A stretch of DNA of 64,000 bases from positions 248,001-312,000 of the forward strand of contig NZ_CP081149.1 of assembly GCF_019665785.1 (NCBI RefSeq). The letters are read 5' to 3'. Position numbers and translations under genes: made by a program. The notes beneath the pieces were generated by a model, which saw only the letters and a program-made list of their open reading frames with translations, did no database searches and was not told the origin of the DNA. The DNA is from Deefgea piscis. GTDB lineage: Bacteria > Pseudomonadota > Gammaproteobacteria > Burkholderiales > Chitinibacteraceae. Each line of letters opens with the position of its first letter. The stretch's first letter is position 1. Below are positions 26,742 through 36,387 of the stretch, piece after piece.

Positions 26742-29700
26742 TATTTAATCTCGCGCCAAAGTGTGGTTTCAACTTTCACTCCGGTGGCTTTAGTCAATAG
26801 CCCGGTTTTTTCTACTGTGTCATTACCAATCGTGCCGGTGTAGAGAGAGCCTTTACCGGTCGATGCGGGGCGAGGAATGGGTTTGAATATTTTAATTGCC
26901 GGTACTTTTGTACCAATTACTAATTTAGGATTACCGGTATAAACCGCCATCGAATTTGCTTCACGTTGCGCAATGATATTGCCTGGCGTGCCTGATGTAT
27001 TGCTCTTATCGGCAGGCGTTACTAATTTACTTTCAGTTGAAACATAAGTTAATTCTGTAGGAATACCATCTTTTTCATAGCCACTCATATACTCAGCGCC
27101 GCCAGAAAAAGAAATTTTATCGCCAGCCGTAGATTTATTATCAAAATTAATATCGATAAAGCTATAAGTTTGAGGTGTTTTTTTATTGATATTTTTTGTT
27201 ACTGATCCAGTTAATGGATTCACACCCATAATCCAACCTTTACCACCGGGTAGGCATTTTTCAGTCGCTAATGGAATACCCGTACCAAATAATAATTTAT
27301 CTTCAAAAATCATTGGGGATGTCACTAAGCGCTCGCTGCTCACCGGTAAATTAATAAACCAACCTAATTTAGTATTACTAGTCGATTGCAAGTCAATCGA
27401 ATTACTCGAGAGTTTGCGATAATTCCCTGCGCGTATCGTGCTGCTACCACTTAGAGTCTGAGTGGTTAGAATTTCTTGTTTTTGCAAATTAGATTCGGTG
27501 ATCGTTGAAAATGAATCTTCCATTTTATCGAGTACGCCATAAAATGTTTGCTGACTGGTATCCGATCGATCGCTATCGGTTAATAATTTACCGGTGCCAA
27601 ACATCACCAAGTTGCCAATTGGTTCGCCACTGGTAGAATTCAGTGCCATCACTGCCGGGCGCATAACAATCGGTTTAGTGGTACCAGCATCATAAATTGG
27701 CGTGCTGATGACTTTAAAATTACTCGGGCTGGAATCGGTTAAATCAAAGCGCCATAATTTGCCATTGATATCACCAGCATAAACATAATCTAATACCCCA
27801 TCTTGCCCAGCATCCACGCCAGCAGGCGACGACAAGCCAGCCCCGCCGGGAACATCAATTTGTTTTAATAATGCGCCGGTATCGGCATTCACAATATATA
27901 AAGACGAGGTATTCGCCAGTTGTGGTGACGCCCCTTTAACCCATTTATTTTCATAGCCATTGCTTAAAATGACAGCTGGCACGACTGTGCTATCTGAAGT
28001 TCTAACATTGTAAATAATGGGTGTCCCTAGGGCATAACCCATAGTATTGGTGCTGACATCAGTCCATTCCCATTTGATACTGCCCTTACTGCCCAAGGTC
28101 GATTCTGATGTGGTATCAACGGCAAAGAATCCTTTACCACCTTGCCCTAAGCCGCCGACAAGGATGGTTTTCCAATTATCGCCAATCTTCACATCGGCCT
28201 GCCGCAGACTACCATTCACATGATATTCATGTGGCGTACCACCACTTTGGCCATAATCGGTGGCCGTTAATGCTTTTAAATTGCCATAAACCGGCGACGG
28301 AATATACGCCATCAATTCCGACATCGTAGCGACGCTAAATGCGTGCAACATGCCGTCATTGGCGCCAATAAAAACCATGTTTCGATTGGCATTGTTCGTT
28401 TGAAATGCGCTATAGCTGCTATCGGTGGTCGTACCCGCGGGTTTAGAAATCACCACGGGTTGGCTATCGATAATATCGCCGAGTAGGCCATTACTTCGAG
28501 TGCGATACCCAGTAAGACCTTCTATGCCGCGAATAAATTTAACTACATTAGTTCCATTCTCGGTGACCGTATTGTCAATTACCGTTTGTAGTGCATTTAA
28601 TTGCGTGGTCGTCATTAATCCTAAACCCGCCACATTAAAATCAAAGCTGGTAGTAACGCCTGATGCGACTTTGGATGAATAGATTTTACGACTGGCTTCT
28701 GATGGAATAATGGCTTTAGCGGGTGAGCACTGTGAAGTGGCGGGATTAAAATTACCTGTAGCGTCGAGATTAAAACAACGCAATTCACCATACCAACCAT
28801 TGGGATTAAATACCGGCTGAAATACTTTATTTCCCGAAGTTAAAACATCAGCCTGCGTTGCCACACCACCAGCATTCGAAATAGAAGCCACAATATCATT
28901 GACCGCACTGGTTAAGGCGGCAGTTAATTCAGCTTTATTATTGGCGTTATAGTATTTGCCGCCGCCGACACTGGCAGCCGCAGGCAACACATTATTGAGC
29001 ACCGCAAAACCGACAGTATAGGTTTGCATATTTTGTTTTTTGAATTTTTCATCATCAAAGGATTTGCCGTCTAAATCATTTAATGGCGCGGCGGTGGTCG
29101 ATACGCGCATATCTAAATCATTGGCATACTTGGCCACATCACGTAATGCTCTAGGCCGGTTGCTAGTATCACCAAATGAAGGATTGGTATTGGTTGCGCC
29201 TTCTAAAGTTGCCGGGCAATCCGTTCCCGAAGCAGCAGTGCAAACATTGAATGTTTTTGCTACCGCAACATTAGATGAATTAATTGAGGTGTAATTAATC
29301 GTTGGAAATTTTTCATCATTACTGGCATCGCCATCGGTGATGACAATGGTAAAGTTTTTTTGGCAGCGATATTGAATCGGGCTGGTGTAATTGCCCAATC
29401 CATTGAGCGATGCTTTGCCTTGATAATATTGCGTTATTTCTAATAATGCCTCACCCAGCGGTGTTGCCGTTCGGCCAACTAAAGAATCAATCCCGGCCGT
29501 TACCGTGTCGATGCTGCTGCCAATATTGGTCACAATTTTGGCGCCCTCACCACGCTCACTGCCACCAATCCCCTTGGGATCATTCACTCGGAACGAGGCC
29601 ACCCCCCAGCGTAGCGTCGGATTATTATTCACCAAGGTTTTCGCCACGTCTTTGGCAATTATCATTTTGGTATTGGCGTCGGCATCGATCACGGTACGAT

Positions 29701-29962
29701 ACGAGTCGGTATTGTTAACAATACAGCCGGTCCAAATTTCACCATCCGAATCACATTTAGCGGTTTTCGGGATCCATGCATTATTTTGATCTTGCACCAT
29801 ACTGCCGGAGTTATCGATCATCAGCATGACGTTGGGGGTTACCGAGGTGGATAATGTCGGCGGTAAAGCTGGATAATATCCGCCGGCAACAGCCAAATCT
29901 TGAAGCGCTAATGCCAATGTTAGCCAAATATAAATCGGCTTTACTTTGAATGAATTATTCAT
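26741..29962 (-). CDS. pilY1: PilY1, type IV pilus tip adhesin
   Basis: 1073 residues from the ATG at 29962 (GAGG ribosome site; an alternative start lies at 29974). A signal peptide ends at AVA/GG (about 26). It is followed by a von Willebrand A-like domain with the MIDAS motif DNSGSM. The C-terminal half is a beta-propeller with GDIIDSQPVV, MVFIGANDGMLHAF, GLGQGGKGFFAVD and a calcium-loop-like DAGQDGVLDYVYAGDINGKL. PilY1 sits at the pilus tip for adhesion, surface sensing and extension control. Here it is the first gene of the operon, unlike the fimU-pilV-pilW-pilX-pilY1-pilE order I know from Pseudomonas. Confidence 0.92.
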   Translation of the reverse strand: MNNSFKVKPIYIWLTLALALQDLAVAGGYYPALPPTLSTSVTPNVMLMIDNSGSMVQDQNNAWIPKTAKCDSDGEIWTGCIVNNTDSYRTVIDADANTKMIIAKDVAKTLVNNNPTLRWGVASFRVNDPKGIGGSERGEGAKIVTNIGSSIDTVTAGIDSLVGRTATPLGEALLEITQYYQGKASLNGLGNYTSPIQYRCQKNFTIVITDGDASNDEKFPTINYTSINSSNVAVAKTFNVCTAASGTDCPATLEGATNTNPSFGDTSNRPRALRDVAKYANDLDMRVSTTAAPLNDLDGKSFDDEKFKKQNMQTYTVGFAVLNNVLPAAASVGGGKYYNANNKAELTAALTSAVNDIVASISNAGGVATQADVLTSGNKVFQPVFNPNGWYGELRCFNLDATGNFNPATSQCSPAKAIIPSEASRKIYSSKVASGVTTSFDFNVAGLGLMTTTQLNALQTVIDNTVTENGTNVVKFIRGIEGLTGYRTRSNGLLGDIIDSQPVVISKPAGTTTDSSYSAFQTNNANRNMVFIGANDGMLHAFSVATMSELMAYIPSPVYGNLKALTATDYGQSGGTPHEYHVNGSLRQADVKIGDNWKTILVGGLGQGGKGFFAVDTTSESTLGSKGSIKWEWTDVSTNTMGYALGTPIIYNVRTSDSTVVPAVILSNGYENKWVKGASPQLANTSSLYIVNADTGALLKQIDVPGGAGLSSPAGVDAGQDGVLDYVYAGDINGKLWRFDLTDSSPSNFKVISTPIYDAGTTKPIVMRPAVMALNSTSGEPIGNLVMFGTGKLLTDSDRSDTSQQTFYGVLDKMEDSFSTITESNLQKQEILTTQTLSGSSTIRAGNYRKLSSNSIDLQSTSNTKLGWFINLPVSSERLVTSPMIFEDKLLFGTGIPLATEKCLPGGKGWIMGVNPLTGSVTKNINKKTPQTYSFIDINFDNKSTAGDKISFSGGAEYMSGYEKDGIPTELTYVSTESKLVTPADKSNTSGTPGNIIAQREANSMAVYTGNPKLVIGTKVPAIKIFKPIPRPASTGKGSLYTGTIGNDTVEKTGLLTKATGVKVETTLWREIK

Positions 29963-30244
29963 TGCACACCTCAAGCTTTGCTTTTTACGCCATTAAAAAA
30001 TTACACATCCACCCAGTAAATATAGTAAAAATAAACAAATAACTTATTAATCTACCCAAGTAAACTTACTTGCACATTCATTCAATAAAGCTATTTGCCC
30101 AATATAAGCGCTGTGCCTCACTTTTACTGTATCGCCTGATAGTTGGTTATTTTTGCTAGTTCAATGGCAACTGGCGGTATTTGACTGTAGGTTTATGGCG
30201 AATTTTTGATAGATCCCAAGATCGATAAGGCGGCTTTGTTTATC

Positions 30245-31012
30245 ATGGTTAACATGAAACCAAGCCAATCTCTCGCGTCCGTTCTCACCATTGCTTTACA
30301 AGCTGGTTTGCTCGCGCATCAATCGGGGGCGGGAACGCACCGCACTTCTTTAATTATTCAGCGCACGGCAAAAGCGCTTGGCGCTGCGCGGGTTGAAGTC
30401 ATTATTTCTTCAACCAATATTGGTGCCACCATCGAATGGGGTAGTGAGCGAGAAACTGGCTTTCGCAAAGCACCGCATATGGGAGCCAATTTTGCTTTAC
30501 TCACCACGCTGAATCAGTGGCTCTGTGCCGTTGAGCAAGGCGAGGCCAATCCCGAGTTGGCGCAGCAAGCGCTAGATGAAATGGCGCAAAAGCCAGTTCA
30601 CTATCCGCGTTGGCTGATCATTATCTTGGTTGGTCTATCTTGCGGCAGCTTTGCGGCCTTATTTGGCGGTGATAGCGCGGCCATCATGATCACCACATTC
30701 GGCGCAACGCTGGGCATGATGGTGCGTTTTTACTGTGTTCTGCGTCATTTCAAACCATCGGTGTTTGCCACTGCCGCCAGCTTTGTCGCCCTGCTCACTA
30801 CTGGCTTACTCAGCCATTGGACGCAAACGCCTGAGGCAGCTTTAGCCGCCTCAGTCTTGTTTTTAATTCCTGGCGTACCACTCATTAATGGCGCATCCGA
30901 TTTACTCAATGCCAATTATCTAAACGGTATGGTGCGCTTTGCCATGAGTGGCGTGATTGTGCTGGGGATTGCCATTGGGGTTAGCTTGGCATTGCGGATC
31001 TTGGGGATATAA
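30245..31012 (+). CDS. Threonine/serine exporter ThrE-type, YjjP-like subunit
   Basis: 255 residues from the ATG at 30245; a TTG at 30206 is less likely. The cytoplasmic N-terminal part contains HQSGAGTHRTSLIIQRTAKALGA (read as about residues 23-45), the start typical of the DUF1212/YjjP family. About five membrane helices follow. With the next gene it forms a split ThrE-type exporter; family members export threonine/serine (ThrE) or succinate (E. coli YjjPB). The substrate here is unknown. It is two bases from its partner. Confidence 0.85.
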   Translation: MVNMKPSQSLASVLTIALQAGLLAHQSGAGTHRTSLIIQRTAKALGAARVEVIISSTNIGATIEWGSERETGFRKAPHMGANFALLTTLNQWLCAVEQGEANPELAQQALDEMAQKPVHYPRWLIIILVGLSCGSFAALFGGDSAAIMITTFGATLGMMVRFYCVLRHFKPSVFATAASFVALLTTGLLSHWTQTPEAALAASVLFLIPGVPLINGASDLLNANYLNGMVRFAMSGVIVLGIAIGVSLALRILGI

Positions 31013-31014
31013 AG

Positions 31015-31473
31015 ATGCACACTTGGCTTCTAGAATTATGGGCGGCGCCGGCGGCTTTGGGCTTTGCGCTGTTATTTAATGTACCGCCACGTGCTTTATG
31101 GCTGTGCGCTGGCTTGGCAGTTTTGGGGCATGCGGCAAGAAAATGGGTAGTGTTATTACAAGGTGATATCGTTTTTGCTACCTTAGCCGCAGCGATCTTA
31201 ATCGGCTTAATTGCCGAATGGTGGTCGACTCGGCGTAATGAACCGGCCATTATCTATGCCATCAGCGCCGCAATTCCAATGGTGCCCGGCACGTATATGT
31301 ATAAATCAGTGCAAGCTTTATTGGGCATTGCCAGCCTACCTGCGACGGAAACCGGTCAAGCATTGCTCATTACTGCAGGTGTGAGTGGGGTAAAAGCTGT
31401 GATGATTGTCTTAGCGCTGGCATTTGGCATTGCTGCGCCACTTTTATTGTGGCCAAAAAGGAATTCAACATGA
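31015..31473 (+). CDS. ThrE-type exporter, YjjB-like subunit
   Basis: 152 residues with about four or five helices. AISAAIPMVPGTYMYKSVQALLGI matches the conserved PMVPG segment of YjjB/DUF3815 proteins. It complements the YjjP-like protein encoded just upstream. The stop overlaps the ATG of the following DUF2845 gene (ATGA), so three genes are translated as a unit. Confidence 0.85.
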   Translation: MHTWLLELWAAPAALGFALLFNVPPRALWLCAGLAVLGHAARKWVVLLQGDIVFATLAAAILIGLIAEWWSTRRNEPAIIYAISAAIPMVPGTYMYKSVQALLGIASLPATETGQALLITAGVSGVKAVMIVLALAFGIAAPLLLWPKRNST

Positions 31474-31781
31474 AATACGCCATGGTGTTATGCGCTTGTT
31501 TAGTCAGCCCAATGGTGGCTGCCAGTTTGCGTTGCAATCAAGCATTAATCGACGTTGGCGACTCAATGCGCCGAGTTGAACAATATTGTGGCGAACCCAC
31601 AGAAGCGCAGCAATACACCATGCCGTTAACGTATATCGATTCTCGTGGCTATCGCCGCAATGGTGGCGAGCAGGTCTATACCGAATGGATTTACAATTTT
31701 GGCCCCAATCGCTTTATGGCCAAAGTCCGCTTTATTGCGGGGGATGTAACGCAAATTCATGAATTGGGTTATGGCTACTAA
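31470..31781 (+). CDS. Exported DUF2845-like protein
   Basis: 103 residues. A signal peptide (MKYAMVLCACLVSPMVAA) is followed by a small domain LRCNQALIDVGDSMRRVEQYCGEP, with two cysteines, and YTEWIYNFGPNRFMAKVRFIAGDVTQI. This is the DUF2845 pattern (periplasmic, SmpA-like small fold); function unknown. The ATG at 31470 has AAGGA and overlaps the upstream stop, so the longer frame from 31449 is rejected. The conserved overlap suggests a link with the exporter, but this is inference. Confidence 0.8.
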   Translation: MKYAMVLCACLVSPMVAASLRCNQALIDVGDSMRRVEQYCGEPTEAQQYTMPLTYIDSRGYRRNGGEQVYTEWIYNFGPNRFMAKVRFIAGDVTQIHELGYGY

Positions 31782-31838
31782 TGCCATGGGTATCTAAATA
31801 CAGGCAATGAATTTAATACTATTGGTCGATATACCCAT

Positions 31839-31872
31839 AAAAAAAGCCATTCAACAATGAATGGCTTTTTTC
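31839..31872. terminator. Bidirectional intrinsic terminator
   Basis: A stem AAAAAGCCATTCA/TGAATGGCTTTTT with loop ACAA between two convergent genes. T-runs occur on both strands, so it ends both the exporter operon and the mtnN transcript. Confidence 0.95.
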
Positions 31873-31885
31873 TTATTCGCTGCAA

Positions 31886-32671
31886 TTAGCGATTGGCATT
31901 CGTCCATTGCGCGCAAAACTGGCGCAAAATACCGATGCTGTATTGCGCCGCGACTTCGTCAATAAACAATTTAAAATCCAGCGGTGCGCTGTCATTAGCT
32001 TCGTCAGAAATCGTTCGCATAATCGCAAATGGGATTTGGTAATCATCACAAACCTGAGCAATCGCTGCGCCTTCCATTTCAACCGCTAATAAATCCGGCA
32101 GTTCCAGCTTTAAGCCAGCCAACACTTGCATATCATTAATAAATTGATCACCACTACCAATCAAACCATTCACAATATTGACGCGATTTAAAGCAAATTG
32201 CTGCTGCGATTCACTGCTAATTTTTTCAGCAAATTCATTGGCTAAAAAATGCTCAGCGGCACTGCGCAATTGCGTACTCAAATCAGAGCAGCTATCAAAA
32301 CGGCTTTTGCCAGTACGTGGAATTTCAAACTTCGGTAGCATGGGCGATACATTCATATCATGCTGAATCAGCTGATCGGCGATCACAATATCACCAACGC
32401 TTAAACCATGATCCGCCGCGCCAGCAACGCCGCTCAACACAATGTGCGACACGCCAAATTGCTGAATCAAGCTAGTTACGGTACTGGATGCCGCCACTTT
32501 ACCAATCCCAGATAAGACGCAAACACAAGGCACGCCCCATAAAGTACCGGTGATGTATTCACGATTACCCACGGTTTGCGTGTGTGCATCTTGCAAATAC
32601 TGAGTAAGACCTTGCTGCTCTTCGACCATGGCAAAAACCAAACCAAGGCGATGTTTAATTGAATTTGACAT
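31886..32671 (-). CDS. mtnN: 5'-methylthioadenosine/S-adenosylhomocysteine nucleosidase
   Basis: 261 residues from the ATG at 32671 (a TTG at 32680 is less likely). Family motifs are LVFAMVEEQQGL at the start (catalytic Glu region), VVLSGVAGAADHGLSVGDIVIA-like glycine stretch near 80-105, LLAVEMEGAAIAQV (ribose-binding Met/Glu) and MRTISDEAN (catalytic Asp). It cleaves adenine from MTA, SAH or 5'-deoxyadenosine, recycling the waste of SAM-using enzymes, including radical-SAM enzymes such as QueE and YgiQ. It is somewhat longer than E. coli MtnN (232). It follows queC with a 42-base gap. Confidence 0.88.
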   Translation of the reverse strand: MSNSIKHRLGLVFAMVEEQQGLTQYLQDAHTQTVGNREYITGTLWGVPCVCVLSGIGKVAASSTVTSLIQQFGVSHIVLSGVAGAADHGLSVGDIVIADQLIQHDMNVSPMLPKFEIPRTGKSRFDSCSDLSTQLRSAAEHFLANEFAEKISSESQQQFALNRVNIVNGLIGSGDQFINDMQVLAGLKLELPDLLAVEMEGAAIAQVCDDYQIPFAIMRTISDEANDSAPLDFKLFIDEVAAQYSIGILRQFCAQWTNANR

Positions 32672-32713
32672 AAAAACCAATAAAAAGAATGGCCATCATC
32701 GGCCGAAAAAAAT

Positions 32714-33400
32714 TTAAGCTGCGTAGCGCGTTGGATCCGCCATATTTGCTGCCGCAAAACCAGCGGCGCGCAAACGACAAGCATCACACACCCCACACGC
32801 CTCGCCTTGATCATTGGCCTGATAGCAAGTCACCGTCAAACTGTAATCAACGCCCAATTTCTGACCTTCAGTAACGATTTCGGCTTTTGACCAACGAATC
32901 AGCGGCGTATGAATATTTAGCGAAGAGCCTTCAACGCCCACTTTAGTCGCCAAACGTGCCATCGCTTGAAAGGCTGAAATATACTCTGGGCGGCAATCGG
33001 GGTAACCCGAATAATCCACCGCATTCACACCAATAAAAATATCATCCGCTTTTAGCACTTCTGACCAGGCCAAGGCAAACGACAATAACACGGTATTGCG
33101 TGCCGGCACGTAAGTCACTGGAATTTCGTTTTCGACTTCAATCCCATCGACTGGCATCGCAATATTAGCGTCAGTCAGCGCCGAACCGCCAAAGCCCGCC
33201 AAATCAATCTTAATTACCCGATGCTCAATCGCGCCTAAAGCTTTTGCCACCCGCGCTGCTGCTTGCAATTCAGCATTATGCCGTTGGCCATAATCAAACG
33301 ACAATGCATAGCAATCAAAGCCCTTGGCTTTGGCAATCGCCAAACACGTTGCAGAATCCAAACCACCCGACAATAAAATAACTGCTTTTTTCTTCATCAT
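32714..33400 (-). CDS. queC: 7-cyano-7-deazaguanine synthase
   Basis: 228 residues. The PP-loop ATP site [12 protein letters not shown] is at the N-terminus. [22 protein letters not shown] and the C-terminal zinc site [20 protein letters not shown] complete the QueC pattern. It converts 7-carboxy-7-deazaguanine (made by QueE) to preQ0 using ATP and ammonia, on the way to queuosine in tRNA. The start codon overlaps the clcA stop (ATGA). Confidence 0.95.
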   Translation of the reverse strand: MMKKKAVILLSGGLDSATCLAIAKAKGFDCYALSFDYGQRHNAELQAAARVAKALGAIEHRVIKIDLAGFGGSALTDANIAMPVDGIEVENEIPVTYVPARNTVLLSFALAWSEVLKADDIFIGVNAVDYSGYPDCRPEYISAFQAMARLATKVGVEGSSLNIHTPLIRWSKAEIVTEGQKLGVDYSLTVTCYQANDQGEACGVCDACRLRAAGFAAANMADPTRYAA

Positions 33401-34728
33401 TTTGACTTCTCTTTTTGACTCGTTTGCGCACTTGCCGCTTGGCTTAATCCGGCAAGCACTTGTTCCGCGAGATCATGATATAAATTCGTTTTATAAATTC
33501 GGGCCACGCTCGAAGCGATCATCGCCGAGATCATGATGGAAATCACCATATCGTGGCCATCGGTCATTTCCATCAAAATAATCGCCGACGTTAGTGGCGC
33601 TCGAGTAATCGCAGCCAATGCCGCCACCATGCCCAAGGCAATCAACTTAATTTTGAGCTCAGGATCAAAAAATGGCACAAACCAACTGCCAATCCCCGCG
33701 CCCAAACTCAATGATGGCGCAAAAATCCCACCCGGTAATCCAGTTAAAAACGTGCCTAATTGCCCAATGAATTTAAGCGGCAAAAAGTACCACGCCAACT
33801 CGGTATGCCCCGCAATCACTTCGCTGGTGATTTCAGCACCGCTGCCATAAATCGGCGCGATCAAACCACACAGCCCAATTAAAAATCCGCAGGCAGCAAT
33901 AAAATAATACGGGTGGTATTGCCGGTAATCCTTAATCTTGGGTGGCATCCAAGTCGATACATTCACACAAAGCCAAGAAAAAGCCCCGCCAATTAAGCCG
34001 GCCAATACCGCAATCAACACCAACGGTAACAAAATAGAATAACTAAACGGCGGCACATGAATTTTGCCAAAATAAACGTAATCACCCTGCAAAGCCAAGG
34101 AGACCAAGCCCGCCAAAATCACCGCGCCGAGCAATTTGCCCGAAGTTTTTTCTTCCACCGAGCGCGCCAGCTCTTCAAAAGCAAACACAATCCCCGCCAA
34201 CGGGGTATTAAACGCTGCTGCAATCCCCGCTGCGCCCCCCGCCAAAATTAATTGCCGGCGAAAAACCGGATCATCAATCGGTAGCAGCTTGCGGCAAGCA
34301 AACATAATACTCGCGCCGATTTGCACCGTTGGCCCTTCGCGGCCCAACACAAAACCACTACCGAGTCCCAACACAATGCCGATGAATTTAGCGACGGCAA
34401 TTCGCAATGACAATAAACGCTCGATCTGCCCTACATCATGATTGAGCTGCAAAGCGGCTTGCGCCTGCGGAATCCCGCTGCCCTGAGCGCCAGAGCCAAT
34501 GTGCTCCATAATCCAGCGAATCGCCATCCCGCCTAATGGCAAAGACAGCAACGGCCACCACCACCATTTTTGCTGCATCGCGCTAAAGCCAGCGAACGCC
34601 CAATCGGCCGCGCTCGCCAGCAAAAAAGCCACCAGCCCAACGATTGCCGCGCCTAACCACAAAGCAATGGTGGTTCGACTGCGACTGGGCAAATGATACA
34701 GCTTGACCAATAAACGCTTAAAGACCAT
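33397..34728 (-). CDS. clcA: CLC-family chloride/proton antiporter
   Basis: 443 residues, multi-spanning. The chloride selectivity motifs are all present: [18 protein letters not shown] (gating glutamate kept) and [15 protein letters not shown]. An acidic pair in [14 protein letters not shown] sits where the internal proton glutamate of ClC-ec1 is, arguing for an antiporter and not a channel. It probably serves acid or ion stress. Oddly it lies between queE and queC with tight spacing (51 bases after queE and overlapping queC), so it is transcribed with queuosine genes. An AGGA ribosome site is visible. Confidence 0.88.
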   Translation of the reverse strand: MVFKRLLVKLYHLPSRSRTTIALWLGAAIVGLVAFLLASAADWAFAGFSAMQQKWWWWPLLSLPLGGMAIRWIMEHIGSGAQGSGIPQAQAALQLNHDVGQIERLLSLRIAVAKFIGIVLGLGSGFVLGREGPTVQIGASIMFACRKLLPIDDPVFRRQLILAGGAAGIAAAFNTPLAGIVFAFEELARSVEEKTSGKLLGAVILAGLVSLALQGDYVYFGKIHVPPFSYSILLPLVLIAVLAGLIGGAFSWLCVNVSTWMPPKIKDYRQYHPYYFIAACGFLIGLCGLIAPIYGSGAEITSEVIAGHTELAWYFLPLKFIGQLGTFLTGLPGGIFAPSLSLGAGIGSWFVPFFDPELKIKLIALGMVAALAAITRAPLTSAIILMEMTDGHDMVISIMISAMIASSVARIYKTNLYHDLAEQVLAGLSQAASAQTSQKEKSK

Positions 34729-34779
34729 CGGATATCCTAGGTATATTCAGCTGAACTACGATTGTGTTGGCTTGCTAGC

Positions 34780-35424
34780 CTATACCCCTGGTTTGTCGCC
34801 CCAGAGGATTTTATGCAATTGCACTTGAACTCGCACCGGCAAGCGATCATCAATCACCCATTGCGCCAAATCGGCGGGTTTGAGGCTTTCCCAAACCGGA
34901 GAGAAAATCACCGGCGCACGTAGATCGAGTTGTTCGGCACGCACTTTATCGCGCGCCCATTCATAATCGGCGCGATCGACCAAAACAAATTTGATTTCAT
35001 CGTTTTGATTCACTGCATCGACATTGGGCCAATGCATATTGTGCATCTCGCCAGAACCCGGCGTTTTGATATCCAACACCCGTGACACGCGTGAATCCAC
35101 CGTATCAATCGGCTGACCGCCGCCGGTTTCAACGCTCACGTCAAAACCTTCATCGCATAGTTGTTGAAATAAAAGATGCACCGCTTTTTGTGCCAAAGGC
35201 TCGCCGCCAGTGACACATATCGTTTTACAGCCAAAATCGCGGATTTGCTGCATGACGACGTCGATTTCTACTGTTTTACCGCCGGTAAACGCATAGGCGC
35301 TATCGCAATAACCGCAACGCATTGGGCAGCCGGTTAGGCGAACAAACACCGTCGGTAAACCCATACGGCGAGTTTCGCCTTGCAGCGAATGGAATATTTC
35401 AGTGATTCTAAGGGTCGTACGCAT
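34780..35424 (-). CDS. queE: 7-carboxy-7-deazaguanine synthase
   Basis: 214 residues from the ATG at 35424, preceded by AGGAG; the longer frame from 35472 is rejected. EIFHSLQGET, then the radical-SAM cluster motif CPMRCGYCDSAYAF (CxxxCxxC), CVTGGEPLAQ and ETGGGQPID identify QueE. It contracts 6-carboxytetrahydropterin to 7-carboxy-7-deazaguanine with SAM. It leads a queE-clcA-queC-mtnN run on the minus strand; mtnN can remove the 5'-deoxyadenosine by-product. Confidence 0.93.
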   Translation of the reverse strand: MRTTLRITEIFHSLQGETRRMGLPTVFVRLTGCPMRCGYCDSAYAFTGGKTVEIDVVMQQIRDFGCKTICVTGGEPLAQKAVHLLFQQLCDEGFDVSVETGGGQPIDTVDSRVSRVLDIKTPGSGEMHNMHWPNVDAVNQNDEIKFVLVDRADYEWARDKVRAEQLDLRAPVIFSPVWESLKPADLAQWVIDDRLPVRVQVQLHKILWGDKPGV

Positions 35425-35460
35425 TACCAATCTCCTAGCCGGAATACAGTCCGGGGGAAT

Positions 35461-35487
35461 AAAAAACGGCATCGATGATCGATGCCG
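35461..35487 (-). terminator. Terminator of the tol-pal-cpoB operon
   Basis: Perfect 10-bp arms (CGGCATCGAT/ATCGATGCCG, 35467-35487) followed on the minus strand by six T, 64 bases beyond the cpoB stop and just before queE. Confidence 0.9.
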
Positions 35488-35550
35488 AGGTGCTATTTTA
35501 TACCGAAATCATTTTTACAGCAGGTAACAATTCCCCAAGCGCATAAAGGC

Positions 35551-36294
35551 TTAATTGGGTGCCATCAATGCTTTCTTGGCGCGCACTGCCGCATCTGATT
35601 GTGGATATTGCTCAATAATCGTAATCAGATAATTGCGCGAGGTTTTTTTGTCGCCCATCGCCGCCGCTACGGATGCCAAACCTAGCAAAGCATCCGCCGC
35701 TTTCGGGTCAGTTGGCGCGTTTTCTATCACGTTTTTAAACGCAGTAGTCGCAGATTTATAATCTTTACTCATCGCATAACTCGTGCCCAGCCAATATTGC
35801 GCTGCGGGCAGTTTGTCGCTTTGAGGAAATTCAGTCGCAAATTTATTTAACGCCGCGCTCGCGTCTTTAAATTTTTTGGCTTGCACCAAGGCCACTGCGG
35901 CATCAAAACTGCCTTGCTCATTAGCTTGTTGGCCGGCTTTAATCTCGGCTTTACCTTGTTCAATCGCGCGTAAACGATTATCCAAATCGATATACAAATC
36001 TTTTTGGCGCTGAATTGCTTCATTTAAATTAAATTGCAGCACTTCATTTTGGCCATTGAGTTTGGCCAATTCATCTTTTTGCAGCTCAATTTGGCGCACC
36101 AAATTGAGAATTTGTTTATTACCGGCTTCCAGCTGATCAATTCGCATTTGATTTTGCTGCTGCAAAGTTTGCACTTTATTGGTCAAATCGAGTACTTGCT
36201 GGCGAGCTACATTGTCATCAAATAAACCGGCCTGAGAATGCGCGCTCCAAGCCAATAATGCCAAAGCAATCAGACTTTTTTTGAAGTGGGTCAT
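35551..36294 (-). CDS. cpoB: Cell division coordinator CpoB (YbgF)
   Basis: 247 residues. A signal peptide ends at SQA (about 22). A trimerising coiled coil follows (KVQTLQQQNQMRIDQLE and on to about 110), then TPR repeats (about 130-245) with AQYWLGTSYAMSKDYKSA and ADALLGLASVAAAMGDKKTS. CpoB binds TolA and links outer-membrane constriction with peptidoglycan synthesis at division. It is the last gene of the tol-pal block, separated from pal by a hairpin that may reduce its expression. Confidence 0.93.
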   Translation of the reverse strand: MTHFKKSLIALALLAWSAHSQAGLFDDNVARQQVLDLTNKVQTLQQQNQMRIDQLEAGNKQILNLVRQIELQKDELAKLNGQNEVLQFNLNEAIQRQKDLYIDLDNRLRAIEQGKAEIKAGQQANEQGSFDAAVALVQAKKFKDASAALNKFATEFPQSDKLPAAQYWLGTSYAMSKDYKSATTAFKNVIENAPTDPKAADALLGLASVAAAMGDKKTSRNYLITIIEQYPQSDAAVRAKKALMAPN

Positions 36295-36314
36295 AAGTTA
36301 ATCCGTATTCTTAT

Positions 36315-36348
36315 AAAAAGCACAAACCCCGACCGGCGGGGCTTGTGC
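36315..36348 (-). terminator. Attenuator-like hairpin between pal and cpoB
   Basis: On the minus strand GCACAAGCCCCG pairs with CGGGGTTTGTGC (one G-U pair, loop of five) followed by TTTTT: a complete intrinsic terminator inside the operon, 40 bases after pal. Partial readthrough would lower cpoB relative to pal; cpoB may also have its own promoter. Confidence 0.8.
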
Positions 36349-36387
36349 GGATGACGCTAGCGGAATAAATCGCCAACTCGCAGTCAA

